From positions 48,022,600-48,086,599 of the forward strand of contig CM066984.1 in the NCBI GenBank assembly GCA_033977485.1: a stretch of DNA of 64,000 nt, given 5' to 3'. The position numbers were made by a program, and so were the translations under genes. The stretch comes from Hydrangea macrophylla (Eukaryota > Streptophyta > Magnoliopsida > Cornales > Hydrangeaceae). Shown here piece by piece: positions 9,235 to 21,219 of this stretch. The notes under the pieces are model-generated. The model was not told where the DNA came from and did not search any database. It was given only the letters and a program-made list of their open reading frames with translations. Numbering within the stretch: position 1 is the stretch's first letter; each line of letters opens with the position of its first letter.

Positions 9235-11952
9235 GGGGCAAGATGTCCGGGCGGAGGGAGAAACAATGGTATCAACTTTGACGGGTTTAGGATCAGGATC
9301 ATCCAAAAGCTGAGAAAGGGCTTCAAATCGGTTACCCTTCGCAAGCGGAATAGCCGAGCCATTCGTGCTTTTAGCACGGTCAGAAGTGTGGTCAACAACA
9401 GTCTTTTTTCCTCTATCTTTTCCTGAAACAACTTGCCAGGTCCCCTTATCCTTACCGTTCCTCTTGATAGGGTGGCGAACTGGATGGCTTAGAACTGGAG
9501 ACGTAGTCCGAGAACAATCATGACCAAACTGGGAGCACTTTTTGCATCGAACCGGGGTCCATTGATATTCCAAATTGATCTTAGTTCTTACAGAATTGCC
9601 AGTCTCCTCATCTTCTGACTCGATATGGAATTCATTGAAAAACTCAAAATCTGCAGAAACTTCTATGCAAACACGAGCATAGGTTATACGCCTTCTACTT
9701 GCAGTAACGCGATCAACATGAATAGGTTTCCCAATGAAACTAGAGATAAAACTGATTCCCTTCGGATTCCAATATTCAAGCGGTATACCATAGAAATTAA
9801 TCCAGATCGGAATGGAGTGAACCTCCTCGTTTTCAAAAGAGAAGTGTGGTTTCCACGGCCTAAGTAGAAGAGATTGACCTGCCACAAACCATGGTCCTCC
9901 TTCTAAGATTGCATCCCTGGCTTCCGTACTAGAGAATGAAAAAAATAAACATCCCGAATCAGTGGCCAACGTATCAATAAGGCCCTCATTAGCCCATAGC
10001 CGATCAGTAACATTAGAGACTAGGGAAAACGGAAGCTTCCTGCCAAGAAACCGGCCAACCAAGGTAGCAGTCCATTCGTCTTTCCCAGCAACAGTTAAGT
10101 CCTTCGGGATTTTAAGAACAAGATCATCTTCAATCCCTCCATGGTCCACAAACTCCAAATTGAATTCCTTGCTACTGTCTATAGGTCTGTAATTAATTCC
10201 CAAATCTGATCCCAGCTCAATTTGGGGCAAACTACCTTTCTGATCCTCAGTATTGAATAACCCAGCCCATGACTTACGTTGGGCCCCACCAGCTGCATTG
10301 TGCTCCTGACCTTGCGTAATCCCCATGTGATAATTAGCAGCTGTGCCCGGATTTGTGGGCTTAACAATTCGCATATCATATTCTATATGGCCGTTAATCT
10401 GACTAATGCTAGAGGCATTAATTGTCGATTTGACATCATAGGGAGTGGTCTTTTCTTGCGTGGCAGCAAGGACATCATCATTAGGATGAGCCGGAGTGGA
10501 CTTGAGCGTGGGGACCACAGGAACGTGGCCAGCTTGGAGCCTCAACGGCAGGATGATGGAATCAGTAAAAGAGGGGCACGTGGCACGAGATGAAGAAAAG
10601 CATTCGGTGGGCTCCACATGATCCTTAAGAGAGCTTTGAGGTGGCTTAGTTAATTCTTGGCTTGACCTATGGATAATGAAATCAGACTGATCATTAGCCA
10701 CTGGGCCCTTATCTGGGAAAAGGAGGACAGGCTCCACGCGTCGGGGAGAGGAGCATTTGAGGTTAGGTGTTTTCACATGGGTGGCCCCACAAAATTCCTC
10801 TCGGCATTTAATACCTTCCTTGTAGCAGTGGGTTAAGACAACCGTTTGTTCAGAATTTACGGTAGAAATGCATGTCACATGAGGGCTATTCTTGGAGGGT
10901 AGATCAATAAGGTGGGACCCACCGTACTGGGAAGAAGAGAGTGGGACCTTACCATTTCCTTGCGTGTTGAGCTGGAGAGGGAATGCGTGATCTTCCTTTT
11001 CTTGACTAGCATTAATTGCCGTGGGACCCAAAAGTTCATGGACAACATTTTGGCCTGACTGAGGGTGTCCTTCCACGCCCAGGCTGACAGTAGGTATAGC
11101 AACTTTATTTGTATTCAGATTATCAATCCCCAAGACCAACGAAGGCGCGTAGGATTCACCAAGCCCAGCACCCGTATTTGCTTCATGACCGTTGGAGGGT
11201 TGTGCGTGAGATTCACACTCCATAAACACCTCGGTTTCCGTAACCAGACCATGAAATGGATCTAAGGGTAAACTTTCAACCCCATTTGCTATTTTCAAAT
11301 CAATAGCAGAAATTATAGGAGGACTACCTTTGAAACTATCATCAACTTGTTCGTCTCCTAAACTTACTGGGTTAATTTGGAAATCCTCCATACGGACTTT
11401 TCCAAGCTGATTAGGAACAATAACTGAGTCTTTTAGATGAGACATTGATCCAACATCTAAAACATTTGGACCAACTGGAAATCCATTAGCCTGATTAGAA
11501 ATATCCAAGTTCTCTCCCTTAGGTTCTTCAAAGAAAGAGCTAATCTGCTTATTATGTATGTCTAGCTCACTTTGGTGTCTCTTTCTTTTTGCAAGCTCAC
11601 AGGAATCATGAACGGATTTGAAAGAGAGTGTCTCCACCACATCAGGGTCTTTATCTGATCCATCCATATTTTGTTCGGCAAGATGAAACCCAGCAACCTC
11701 ATTGGTAGTTTCCTCAGCCTCCAAAAACCCAACAGAAATGGCTTCCTCCTCCAAGCTTTCTACATTAACTTGTAAGTCACTAAGTGGTTCATCGTCTTCC
11801 CAAAGCTCTTTGAAAGGAAGTTTAGTAGATCTCTTAGCTTGGATGTTCAGCTTTCTCACATTGCTAGGAAAAGGGAAGAGCTTTTCCTTCCTTTTCTTAA
11901 CACTAGCACTCTTCATATATGGAACCAACACCCATGGGGCTGCCTTCCCCAT
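9235..11952 (-). pseudogene. Half-LINE 1 ORF1 (DUF4283 + CCHC zinc knuckle), N-terminal and central part
   Basis: ATG at 11952 (MGKAAPWVLVPYMKS) opens about 906 uninterrupted codons to the copia insertion at 9234. A long Ser/Asn-rich N-terminal half contains a DSCELAKRKR motif shared with the other half-LINEs. The central DUF4283-like region has LVGRFLGRKLPFSLV, ILEGGPWFVAGQSLLLRPW and PIWINFYGIPLEYWN. A zinc knuckle (CKKCSQFGHDCSR) follows, then a basic KDKG/KDRGKK stretch. In plant L1 elements this kind of ORF1 binds the element RNA; that role is from family knowledge. The frame is broken only by the copia insertion and would continue at 542. The apparent C-terminus inside the LTR is an artefact. 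Confidence 0.85.
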
Positions 11953-12018
11953 CCTAGAATCCTAGGTTTCTAGAGAGAAGGGAGAGCTTCTCTCTCTCCA
12001 TGTGACCAGCAGTTTTTA

Positions 12019-12206
12019 TGATTTTGGGTTTTGTATTTTATGTTTTATGTTTTGAGGTGACTATGTTATAGTCCATTTTTCTTTGTGTGTGGATTTCCAC
12101 CGGTCCTCCAGCTGTGCTTTTAATGTCTTATCCTGGGGTATGCCCCTTGTACATGTGTACATTCTTTTTTGGAATATATTTACCCTTTTTCCGAAAAAAA
12201 AAAAAA
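12019..12206 (+). other. LINE F 3' UTR and poly(A) tail
   Basis: This is the distal 3' UTR of LINE F, displaced by the nested insertion. It carries two short self-complementary blocks, GGGGTATGCCCC and TGTACATGTGTACA, followed by TTTTTTGGAATATATT, CCG and a 13-A tail. The same string of elements ends every complete + or - LINE in the window, which fixes orientation and the 3' boundary. Confidence 0.8.
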
Positions 12207-13342
12207 CCATCACAGAACTCAAAGCAATATATATATATATATATTCATGCATGGATCTACACTAAATGGAAAGAATGAATTCAAAATCAAAACCAAAATA
12301 TAAAAATCATAGTAGAAATGGATCTCTAACCATAGATCATCAATAAAATCAAGGAGGACTTGGATCTAGCTTAGTGAGTGTGTGAAGAATGAGAGAGAAA
12401 GAAGAAAAATGTTCTAAGAACTAAACTAATATGTACAAAAATGGTCAGTGACAGCAAAGCTCATCCACCATACTAATGAGTGTCTGGTTCATCTAGAGAC
12501 TCTGTATCATCTCCAGGCTTGTCCCAAGTGGTAGATAGTGTGTCCTGAGGCCCGATCAATAGGTTGGGATTGCAACGCTAGCTCGGGCCACCACGGATAC
12601 AACATGACCCAGCCCCAAGATATGTTCCTGAATGTTCCAGACAGTTTCTTCTACAAATTAGAAGACTAATAGAAAGTGTATATAGTTTCCTAATCCAATT
12701 AGGAAACTCACACAATTTATGCCAATCAATCCCAATCAGATTGTATGGCCTTATTAATTTACTTGCCATGTATGAGGAGGTTTTTTATACTATAAAAGAA
12801 ACTCTCACCCCCATAGAAGGGGATCGCAACTTTACCTTATACGCACATACACACTGCTCGACCGGTCTCTGGTAGTTCCATCCCCTTTGTTGGTTCACCA
12901 AAGGCCCCCGATGATTTGATATCATAGTGCAAGTGCTCCGACACACACATGGACGTAGGTCTCTACATTAATAGGGTCGAACCACACACAATTTCTCTTA
13001 TCTTCTTCTTCTTATCTCTAACCCAAATTTTGGCATCATCATAAACTACATCCAAATCCTACAGATCTATATACAAAAGTAGGGATTAGAGATGAATTAT
13101 AGTGTTTGCCGCTTGGAGGATTCTCAATTATACCTCAAAAGTGGATTTGAAGGATCTCATTCTTCAAGTGATCTTCAAGTTCTTCAAGAACTCATCAATG
13201 GTGGAAGTTTAGGGAGGCAGTCGATGTCAAAATTTCTCTCAATTATACATTCTAATTATCCTAAGATTCATTTTAGAAGTATTCAAATCATAATTCACTC
13301 TTTCTCTAGAAATCTCTCTTGAATTCATGTATATGCTATGGT
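12207..13342. other. Unassigned DNA between two LINEs, with a possible old LTR fragment
   Basis: No convincing gene. 12227-12243 is an AT microsatellite. About 12770-13020 has features of an LTR end: TATAAAAG near 12791, a run of direct reads around CTCGACCGGTCTCTGGTAG, then ACGTAGGTCTCTACATTAAT and GTCGAACCACACACAATT, which resembles the U5 end of plant gypsy-type LTRs. No TG/CA ends or duplications could be fixed. A 76-codon frame at 13092-13322 has no recognisable domain. Confidence 0.35.
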
Positions 13343-13355
13343 ATCTCTAGGATAT

Positions 13356-13631
13356 CTCTCTTTTGAAGTCAAACAAGAGCATTCATCCAAAGAAGATCTA
13401 GCAGATTCTTTGCAACAAGACTTGAGGGTTGAAGACTTATGTTCAGACTCTTCTCTGTCATCCACTTCCCAATCCAGCCCAAAGATAAAGGCCCCACTCC
13501 CATCTCTGGACTCAGGTCAGCATTCTTACAACTCCTCTTCCCCTACAGGTAAGAAGTTGTCTAGTCATTTGAAGGGCAATAATAATAGTAACTCCTCTGG
13601 GAGGCGAAAAAAACCCCTAAAACGTTCTTAA
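13356..13631 (+). pseudogene. LINE A ORF1, C-terminal tail
   Basis: The frame in phase with the element codes for an acidic/serine-rich tail (QQDLRVEDLCSDSSLSS) and a basic end (SGRRKKPLKRS). It stops with TAA whose last base is the A of the ORF2 ATG at 13631. The same tail closes ORF1 of LINE B at 21844. The ATG at 13338 lies in flanking DNA, so the start is not that of a gene. The DUF4283 and zinc-knuckle parts were lost by 5' truncation. Confidence 0.75.
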
Positions 13632-14317
13632 TGATAGTTTGCTATTGGAATATAAGGGGTCTCAACCAATCCTCTAGACAATCTGAGGTTGCAAAATTTG
13701 TGTACCTACATAATTTGGATGTCATTGGTATTGTTGAAACTAAGGTTAGACAATCTAATGAGGACTTGATTAAGCAGAAAATTTTTAAACACTGGAACCT
13801 TGTCACCAATAGCACCCCTGATTCTGTTGGGAGAATCTAGGTTGGTTGGAACCCTGACAAAGTTCAGGTTACAATTTTGAAATCTAATCCCCAACTTATT
13901 CATACTTTTATTGAAAGTGATGACAAAACTATTTCTTTTGAGGCTTCTTTTGTCTATGGCTGTAACTATGGTCACGAGAGAAAGGATCTTTGGACATCCT
14001 TAAAGTCTATTACTGTTGGTCCAAACTCTCCAAATCACATCATTTTAGGAGACTTTAATTTTGTTCTACAAACATCTGAAATCTCTGAACCTAATGTTTG
14101 TTTAAATTCTGACATCTCTGATTTTAACAATCTAGTGGATCATTTAAGTCTCTCTGACCTTAGATATTCTGGAGAATTTTTTACTTGGTGCAACAGGAGG
14201 TTTGGTAGACCTGACTTCTCTCAAAGGAAATTAGATAGAGCTTTAGTTAATCAAGCTTGGTTGGATACTTTCTCTGATTCTTATACTCATTTTCATACGC
14301 CAGGTATGTCTGACCTT
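13631..14317 (+). pseudogene. LINE A ORF2, endonuclease part (5' of LINE B insertion)
   Basis: ATG at 13631 begins an apurinic-type (EEP) endonuclease with YWNIRGLNQ, IVETKVRQSNEDL, ILGDFNFVLQ, FTWCNRRFGRPDF and RKLDRALVNQAW. A TAG at 13838-13840 (after DSVGRI) breaks it; the frame then continues to YTHFHTPGMSD, where LINE B is inserted at 14318. The rest of ORF2 resumes at 23103. In this family the endonuclease nicks the target to prime reverse transcription. Confidence 0.85.
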
Positions 14318-14579
14318 TTTTTTTTTCGGAAAATGGTAAATATATTCCAAAAAGGGATGTTCACATGTACAAGGGGCATACCCCAGGATATTCAACAAGC
14401 ACAAAGCATAAGGACAAGTGGTCACACTAACCACAGAAAAGCCAAGTCTGGCAAGCCAAGTCTGTCAAAACACTAAACAATGCACTTACAACATAAAGAA
14501 ATTGTCGAGCCAATCCTAGAAAACCAAGATAACCTAACAACAAAACTCAACACAAATCCAACCTAAACAGATCAGAAGG

Positions 14580-16249
14580 TCATTGCCAATTAGTCAGCAA
14601 TGTTGCTAGATGGGCATGTCCTTTCCATTTGATGTTGACTTGAGTGTATACTTGTGAAACAAAAACCTTCAACAGTTGCTCTTTTGGGTTTGAGGAATTT
14701 TTAACGGTTCTAATGTTTCTCTCCCTCCATAAGCCGTAAATGGTTACACCCAAACATATTCTGGGAATCATGTGTTGGGGAGTCTTCCCCTTCCAATGCT
14801 GGATCATCCAATTGACAGTACAATCCCAAGGAGTGCCATTTCAATTCAGCTTACATCTATGCATCAATTCCTGCCAAATAAAAGAAGAGTAATCACAATT
14901 AAAGAAAAGATGATTATGAGATTCCAACTACTTAAGGCATAAAGAACATGCAAATGGACCAGGAGTAAACTTGCAAATTCTATCTTGCGTTGCTAGCCTA
15001 TTTTGGATGGCAAGCCACAAAATAAAGTTCTGTCTAGGGGCACATCCAGAATACCAGACAAATGGGTACCAAGGGACAGACGGGTTAGTGGGTCTAATTT
15101 GGTTCCAAATATGGGAGAAGTTAAATTTTCCATTAGGGGAGGGAGTCCATTCCATTCTATCTAGTGTCTCAGTGGGTTTATAAAAGTTGGACAGAAGCTC
15201 CCGAACCTCATTAAGACCTATAGAAACTGAAGCAGGCCAGTTCCAATCAAGATGAGATACAATTGTTGCCACTTTAGCATTAGGGGCTAAAGCAGCATCA
15301 TAGGCAATTCTGCTCGTATACTTCTCAAAGAGAGGCCCACAAGGGAGCCAATTATCAAACCACAAGAAAGTGTGTAAACCATTTCCAACTTTATGCCTAC
15401 TGAGAGGTCTAGCCAGATTTTGAAGCTTCAAGAGCTTTCTCCAATACCAAGAGCATTGACCGGGGGCTTTCACCTCCCAGAAGCTTTTGGATTTGATCAT
15501 ATACAAGTGGACCCAATGTTTCCATAAAGATTTATTAGTTGGATCAAGAAGATTGCCAATATGTTTAAGATTAAGCACAGTATTAGAGAGGAAAATATCT
15601 TTAAAACCAAGGCCTCCTTCTTGTTTGGGTCGACAAACATTAGCCCAAGCTACTTTAGCGCCCTGGGTTTTGTCAGTAGTGCCACTCCAAAGAAACCTTC
15701 TCAGAGATTGATCCACCTGCTTAAGAACACTTTTAGGAAGAATAAACATACCAGACCAGTATAGTTGGATACCAGATAAAACAGACTGAATAAGTTGAGT
15801 CCTACCAGCAAAGGAAAGAGCTTTGGACTTCCAAGAATTGACCCTAGAACAGATTTTGGTGACTAAATCTTCACAGTGAACTTTCCTAAGTTTTGTTGTA
15901 ATTAAGGGAACACCCAAATATTTTAAGGGAAGATTTCCCTTAGTAAAATGGAGTACATTCAGTAACTCTATGGCCAAATCATCATCAACCCCAGAGAAGA
16001 AGAGACAGCTCTTAGAGTTGTTAGCTTGAAGGCCAGACAACTCATAAAACTGATTCAAAGTATGTCTAATAAGTTTAGCAGATTCCACATCCCCATTTAA
16101 CAGAATGATTAAGTCATCTACAAAGCAAAGATGGGAAATTTTCAATTTATCACATTTCCAGTGGTAAGTGAAAGGGCCATTTTGAATATTAAAATGAAGT
16201 AATTGGCTCAATGCATCCATAACAATGACAAACAAGTAGGGAGAAATAG
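14580..16249 (-). pseudogene. LINE B ORF2, reverse transcriptase C-terminus and zf-RVT
   Basis: Continues the reverse transcriptase after half-LINE 2: LFVIVMDALSQLL, HLCFVDDLIILLNG (FVDD where relatives have FADD), LPLKYLGVPL, SWKSKALSFAGRTQLIQSVL. The zf-RVT region follows with [20 protein letters not shown] and FACSLCLK. Stops near 14926 and 14840 break the end, but the frame picks up again to LLTNWQ and TGA at 14580-14582. It is the third exon-like fragment of one ORF2 split by insertions, not a separate gene. Confidence 0.85.
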
Positions 16250-16261
16250 GATCACCCTGTC

Positions 16262-19258
16262 TTTTTTTTTTTCGGAAAAAAGGGTGAATAATTAACCAAA
16301 AAAAGGGCCATACCCCAGGATATTACAGAAAGCTCAAAAACATGTTATGAATGCGAGAAAAAACATGGACATGAAACAAACAGGCATAACATAACAACAT
16401 GGGATGAGCAACCACACAGGACATCCCTACACCAAACAAGCCAGAGCCAAATTTAAGGTCGATGTCGACTCTTAGGTCGACTCCCACTGAATTTCATTTT
16501 AGCTTCTTTCTTTATCTGTCTGTTGGAAAGAGGGCTCCCTCGAGCCTCAAGGTCGACCTTATCTTCAAGGCTAAAATCAACCTCACAATCATCGACATCA
16601 TCCACACTAAACTGGCAGGTGGGATCCTCTCTGACCTCCTCCCGCGTATCATCGGGGCGGTGAGACGAGCTAGCTTCAACACACATTATCGGGACTGAGG
16701 AATGTGTAAGAGAATCTGCTCTAGTGGGACCGGCGCCAGATTCTTCCTGGAGCTGAGTAAGCATATCAAACATATTGCCCCGCTTAAGAGGAGCTGTCGA
16801 GTAGACCATATCTTTCGTGTGGTGAGATCTACAGGCCACAGTCTTTTTCCCCTTATCTTTCTTTTCCACAACTTGCCATTCTCCGTCTGTCTTCCCATTC
16901 TTCTTATAAGGATAGTAAGCGGTAGACCTAGAATCTGGTTTAGCAACCCTAGAGCAATCATGTCCAAATTGAGAACACTGTTTGCATCTCATAGGGGTCC
17001 ATTGATATTCTAAACTAATCTTGGTTCTGAGAGTATCACCATTAACCTCGTCTTCTGATTCAATATGGAAGTCATTAAAGAAGTCAAAATCAGCTGTAAC
17101 TTCAATGCACACTCTAGCATATGTAATACGTCTCCGACTTGCAGTTGTGCGATCCACCCGGATAGGTTTTCTGATAAAACTAGAGATAAAATTGATTCCC
17201 CTCGGGTTCCAATATTCCAATGGAACACCGTAGAAGTTGACCCAAATTGGGATGGTTTGAACCTCCTCGTTACCGAATGAGAAATACGGTTTCCACGGTC
17301 TAAGAATGAGAGGTTGCCCTGCAATGAACCACGGGCCCCCCTCCATCACAGCATCCCTGTTTTCCTCACAAGAAAATGTAAAGAAGAAGTAACCAGAATC
17401 GGTGGCCAAAGTATCAATCAAGCCATCTTTAGCCCAAAGTCGCTCAGTAACCTTAGTAACAAGAGAATACGGTAGTTTTTTGCCCAAAAAATGGCCCACC
17501 AAAGTTGCCCTCCATTCTTCCTTCCTGGCATTAGTGATGTCCTTAGGAATTTTGAGAACTAAATTAGCTGCTTTGTCACCATGGTCGACAAATTCTAAGT
17601 TAAATTCCTCCTGACTGACTGGGGAACCTGGGTTGTAACATTGAGTTGGCCTGTTAGGGCCAGGGTTGGTATTGGAACCATTAAGGTCTTGAGAAGCCGG
17701 CATAAATAACTCAGCCCAAGATTTCCCTGTCTGGTCTTTGAACTGAAGCTGCCCTTGATTAGCTAAACTAAGGTTCTTGGACAGGGTTCCATTATTGGTC
17801 TGTTCAGCTTTAATAGCGTTTGACAAAGGCTTATTATCCAAATTAACATCTTCATTTGCACGCATATGCTGATTCCCCAAAAGATCACTTAACCTACATT
17901 GATGAAGGGTGGGAGTAACATCCTTGGAAGAGACAATGATGTCTGTGGGCCCCTCCATGAGTGTGGCATTAACCTCTTGGTTTTCCTTAAAGTCTTGAAC
18001 ACCAACAAGGGGCAGCAGTTGGTTAAGACGCAAATTATCAACCGCATGGGTCCCACAGCTAAAGGCATTCTCGGTGGAGTCATCAACTAAATTTGCACGA
18101 GTCAATCGATGAGCTGTCATACACTCATCCCTAGTATCAGCATAGACATGGTAACAAGTAGTCCCACAGTGTGACGCTTGGGCCCCACCAACATCAATGT
18201 GAGTCTGATCTTGCGTGTTCCCTAGCTCAAAAATGTGACCGTTGAGTAAAGTAACACTTGAATTGTAGCAGATCTGATTTAGCCTTGAATGCTCTTGATG
18301 TGCGCGGGACCCACCTAGCAACTTATCATCGTTTTCTAGTGTACCAGCCAGCTCATTGTCATTACGGGTCCCACCAACTTTGTAATCCATAACTTGGTTA
18401 TGTAATAAACCATGCTGTAAAGGTGACTCACCAGCCACTAAAGTCAATGAATCCCCCAAATCACGGGATGCATTAAATGACCCGAGATGACATTGCCTAG
18501 CTTTACCCATAAAATCCGGCTTTTCACCAACTGTCACATGAATTTTGTGACCGTTTGGAGGGCAAGAAAAAATCCCATGCATTTCACATGGCGCAAACAC
18601 CTTGGGACAAGTGACTGTATCATGTTTTGGATTAATACATGACCCATCCTCAGCATCAACATGGGATTGACCTCCAATACTGGTGCATTCATTATATCGA
18701 CAAAATTTAGAACATTTGTCTCCTCAGCCTTGAAACCTTCCATCTGACATGTTGTTGAATGATCAACAAACACACTGAGATCTACTTTCGAAGATGAAAT
18801 AACAGCACCCTCAACAAAAGATAGATCAATTTTCTTAGAATCTTTAAAATCAATTTCACGGTCTCTCCTTGCATGAGCCAACTCACAAGAATCTTGTAAG
18901 GAACCGAAAGTAATAAAGTCATCATCAGAACTTTCTTCACCATATCCAACCTTATTTCCTTCAGCAGAAAGGTCCCCATCTGCCCCATTGGTAGCAATCA
19001 CAGCTTCCCCAACACTCACAGAAAAGCCTTTTTGTTCCGAACTTCCTTCATCTCCTTGTATTTGAGTAGGAGCTACACCTTCATCCCTAAGCTCTTTGAA
19101 TGGAAGTGTTGAATGAGAACGTCGAGGAGAGCAGAGAAAGCCATTTCTCTTACCCAATTTCACATTCCTGGGAAGGAAACTAACCTTCTCTCTCTTCCAA
19201 CTCCTCTTCATTGGAGATGGACAAAGGATTCTAGAGAGAGGGAGGAGCTTCTCACTCT
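16262..19258 (-). mobile_element. Half-LINE 2: ORF1-only LINE derivative, full length
   Basis: About 3.0 kb with its poly(T) end at 16262 and its 5' end at 19258 (5' UTR AGAGTGAGAAGCTCCTCC...). The perfect 12-bp duplication GATCACCCTGTC is at 16250-16261 and 19259-19270. Between the ORF1 stop (16453-16455) and the tail there is only about 190 bp of 3' UTR, so ORF2 is absent. The tail keeps GGGGTATGGCCC. It inserted into the LINE B reverse transcriptase just before the residues GDPISPY. Its architecture matches half-LINE 1 although the two ORF1s differ clearly in sequence. Confidence 0.9.
16453..19211 (-). pseudogene. Half-LINE 2 ORF1 (DUF4283 + CCHC), frameshifted
   Basis: ATG at 19211 (MKRSWKREKVSFLPRNVK) starts a frame with FGSLQDSCELAHARRDR. 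It slips frame around 18700-18730 and then runs open through KSWAELFMP, LVGHFLGKKLPYSLV, MEGGPWFIAGQPLILRPW, IWVNFYGVPLEYWN and CKQCSQFGHDCSR to the basic tail and stop at 16453-16455. The RNA-binding role is from the plant L1 ORF1 family. Translation of the second frame from the ATG at 18600 would give 715 residues that keep DUF4283 and the knuckle. Confidence 0.85.
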
Positions 19259-19270
19259 GATCACCCTGTC

Positions 19271-20575
19271 GAAGCCCCCTAGCTCCCTCAAAATACCCTA
19301 CAGATTCACCATTAAAATTAATAGAGAACCAAGAAGTAGATATACAAGCATGGATCCATTTTCTCAACCTAGGGGGAAAACCCAAAGTATCAAGAAGATC
19401 AAAAAGAAAAGTCCAATTAACATTGACGTAGGCTTTCATAAGGTCGACTTTAGCTGCAGCCCTAGGTTTACCTCCACTTTTATGATAATCTCTTAATAAG
19501 TCTTGAGCAAGCAGGACATTGACACTAATCTTTCTCCCTTTAACAAAAGCGGACTGAGCTTGATCAATGACATGCGGGAGAACCAACTGAAGTCTATTAG
19601 CAATGATTTTTGAGATACACTTATAGACAGTATTACAGCAAGAAATTGGCCTAAAATCCCCCATTTTAGAAGGATTGGGGACTTTAGGAATTAAGGCTAT
19701 AATTGTGGCGTTAGACTCCTTAAGTAATTCACCTGTGGTAAAGAATTCAGTAATGGCCGCAATGATATCAGAGCCAACAATAGACCAAGAGTTTTTAAAG
19801 AAAAAAGCATTAAACCCATCAGGCCCCGGGGCTTTGTTATCATGCATAGAGAAAAAAGTCTCTTTAATCTCTAAGGGAGTTGGAACCCTTTCAAGGTCAG
19901 GAAAGAAATGTTCAGGGATCCTTTTATGAACAAAAGTCCTTAAGACTTCAATCCCTGGGTAAGGATTCCTAGCAGGAGATCCAAGAAGATCTTGGAAATA
20001 TCTTATAGCTTCCTTTTTAGCGTCTTCAATATTACACGTTAATTGACCATTAGGTTTTTCCAACTTGAAAATTTTTTTCCTATTTCTTCTACTTTTAATA
20101 GACTGGAAGAAATATCTGGAATTTTTATCACCACTAGCCAGCCACTGCAATCTGGATTTCTGTTTGAGTGTCTCTTCCTCTATCCAAATGGAGTCATGGA
20201 AGTTTTTCATACAAACTTTATGTTTAGAAATAAGAAGCGTATCATGAGGGTCTTGAAGAAGCTCAGAATAGGCAATTTCCAACTCTTCCCTAGCTTTATC
20301 AGCATTAAACGTTTCCTTGCCAGTAAACTGTCTACTGAATTTCTTTAATTCGTATTTGACGAATCTAAGTTTCTGACATATTTGGAATTGGGTTGTGCCC
20401 CTCACACTAGTACTCCAAGTTTGGGAAACAATATCAGGGAATTGATCGAACTGTGTCCAGAAATTAAAGAATTTAAATGACCTACCCTTTTTCTAGCAAT
20501 TTTATCCACATATGTAATAATAGGTGAATGGTCAGACATACCTGGCGTATGAAAATGAGTATAGGAATCAGAGAA
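19271..20575 (-). pseudogene. LINE B ORF2, middle (linker and reverse transcriptase N-terminal half)
   Basis: Runs from YTHFHTPGMSDHSPIITYVD through a frame break near 20402-20470, then open: LKQKSRLQWLASGDKNSRYF, NKAPGPDGFNAFFFK, IALIPKVPNPSKMGDFRPIS, SAFVKGRKISVNVLLAQDLL, KVDLMKAYVNVNW, ARGLRQGD. The last motif is cut by half-LINE 2 at 19270. These are reverse transcriptase motifs 0 to 4 of the L1 type. The long open frame that crosses 19258 into the half-LINE is a chance fusion of two elements. Confidence 0.85.
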
Positions 20576-21026
20576 GAACGGTAAGGATAAGGGGACCTGG
20601 CAAGTTGTTTCAGGCAAAGATAGAGGAAAAAAGACTGTTGCTGACCACACTTCTGACCGTCCTAAAAGCACGAATGGCTCGGATACTCCCCTAGCGAAGG
20701 GTAACCGATTTGATGCCCTTTCTCAGCTTTTGGAAGATCATGACCCTAATCCTGTCAAAGTTGATACCATTGTTTCTCCATCCGCCCGGACATCTTGTCC
20801 CGAAGCTAGATCTTCCTACCATACAGATGTTCCGCGAGGTGAGACCAGAGAGGAAACCACCTCCCCCTTTAGTGTGGATGACATTGATGACTGTGTTAGT
20901 GATTTAGGCCAAGCTAGTGAGGTCGGGACCCCTACAAGGGGTAGTCCCCTATCCAACAGACAAAAAAAGAAGGAAGCTAAGATGAAATTCAGCGGGAGCC
21001 GACCGAAGGGACGACAACGATCCTGA
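20576..21026 (+). pseudogene. Half-LINE 3 ORF1, C-terminal part
   Basis: In frame from the insertion point: DKGTWQVVSGKDRGKKTV, then LAKGNRFDALSQLL, FSVDDIDDCVSD, and a basic tail ending GSRPKGRQRS with TGA at 21024-21026. It lacks the start, DUF4283 and zinc knuckle. It shows what the half-LINE 1 ORF1 looked like across the point where copia 1 later inserted. Confidence 0.75.
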
Positions 21027-21218
21027 GGAGGCCCTTGTGTTGGGTTGTTGGGATGTCTCATTTGTTTGGTACATTCCATGTTGCTATGTTTGTTTGCTTG
21101 TTGCACTTCGTTTCATTTGTTTGGTCTGGCTCTCGTAGCATGATATTTGCGCTTATTGTAATATCCTAGGGTATGGCCCTTTTTTGGAATCGATTAACCC
21201 TTTTTTCCGAAAAAAAAA
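20576..21218 (+). mobile_element. Half-LINE 3: 5'-truncated ORF1-only copy
   Basis: Opposite in orientation to its host LINE B. It begins inside ORF1 at GTAAGGATAAGGGGACC, runs through the ORF1 stop at 21024-21026, a 3' UTR with AGGGTATGGCCCT, and ends CCG plus A to 21218. ORF1 and tail match half-LINE 1 closely. Comparing LINE B with LINE A shows about 14 bp of target (the codons for WLDTF) missing at the insertion, so this is a target-site deletion rather than duplication. Confidence 0.8.
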
Positions 21219-21219
21219 G

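Larger units (their letters stand above)
109..12018 (-). mobile_element. Half-LINE 1: ORF1-only LINE derivative, full length, split by copia
   Basis: A - strand element with a poly(T) tail at its left end (109-127), a short 3' UTR, a single long ORF1 and a short 5' UTR (11953-12018) containing the CTCTCCCTTCTCTCTAGA type leader. Removing the copia element at 543-9234 leaves about 3.2 kb. No endonuclease or reverse transcriptase is present: the 3' UTR follows the ORF1 stop (313-315) directly. The 14-bp duplication TGATTTTGGGTTTT flanks it, so it inserted as this short form rather than losing ORF2 afterwards. It needs proteins from another LINE to move. Confidence 0.85.
1..12206 (+). mobile_element. 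LINE F, 3' end; outermost layer of a three-level nest
   Basis: The first 108 bases and 12019-12206 read as one L1-type LINE tail once the inserted elements are removed: the ORF2 C-terminus (stop at 80-82), a 3' UTR, then the family 3' end with GGGGTATGCCCC (12135-12146), TGTACATGTGTACA (12148-12161), CCG and poly(A) at 12194-12206. Most of the element lies before the window. The half-LINE at 109-12018 split its 3' UTR and left the duplication TGATTTTGGGTTTT at 95-108 and 12019-12032. This is the oldest layer of this nest. Confidence 0.85.

Noticed and set aside
18534..20405. A single 623-residue protein on -
   Set aside because: It is LINE B reverse transcriptase reading by chance through the junction at 19258-19270 into half-LINE 2.
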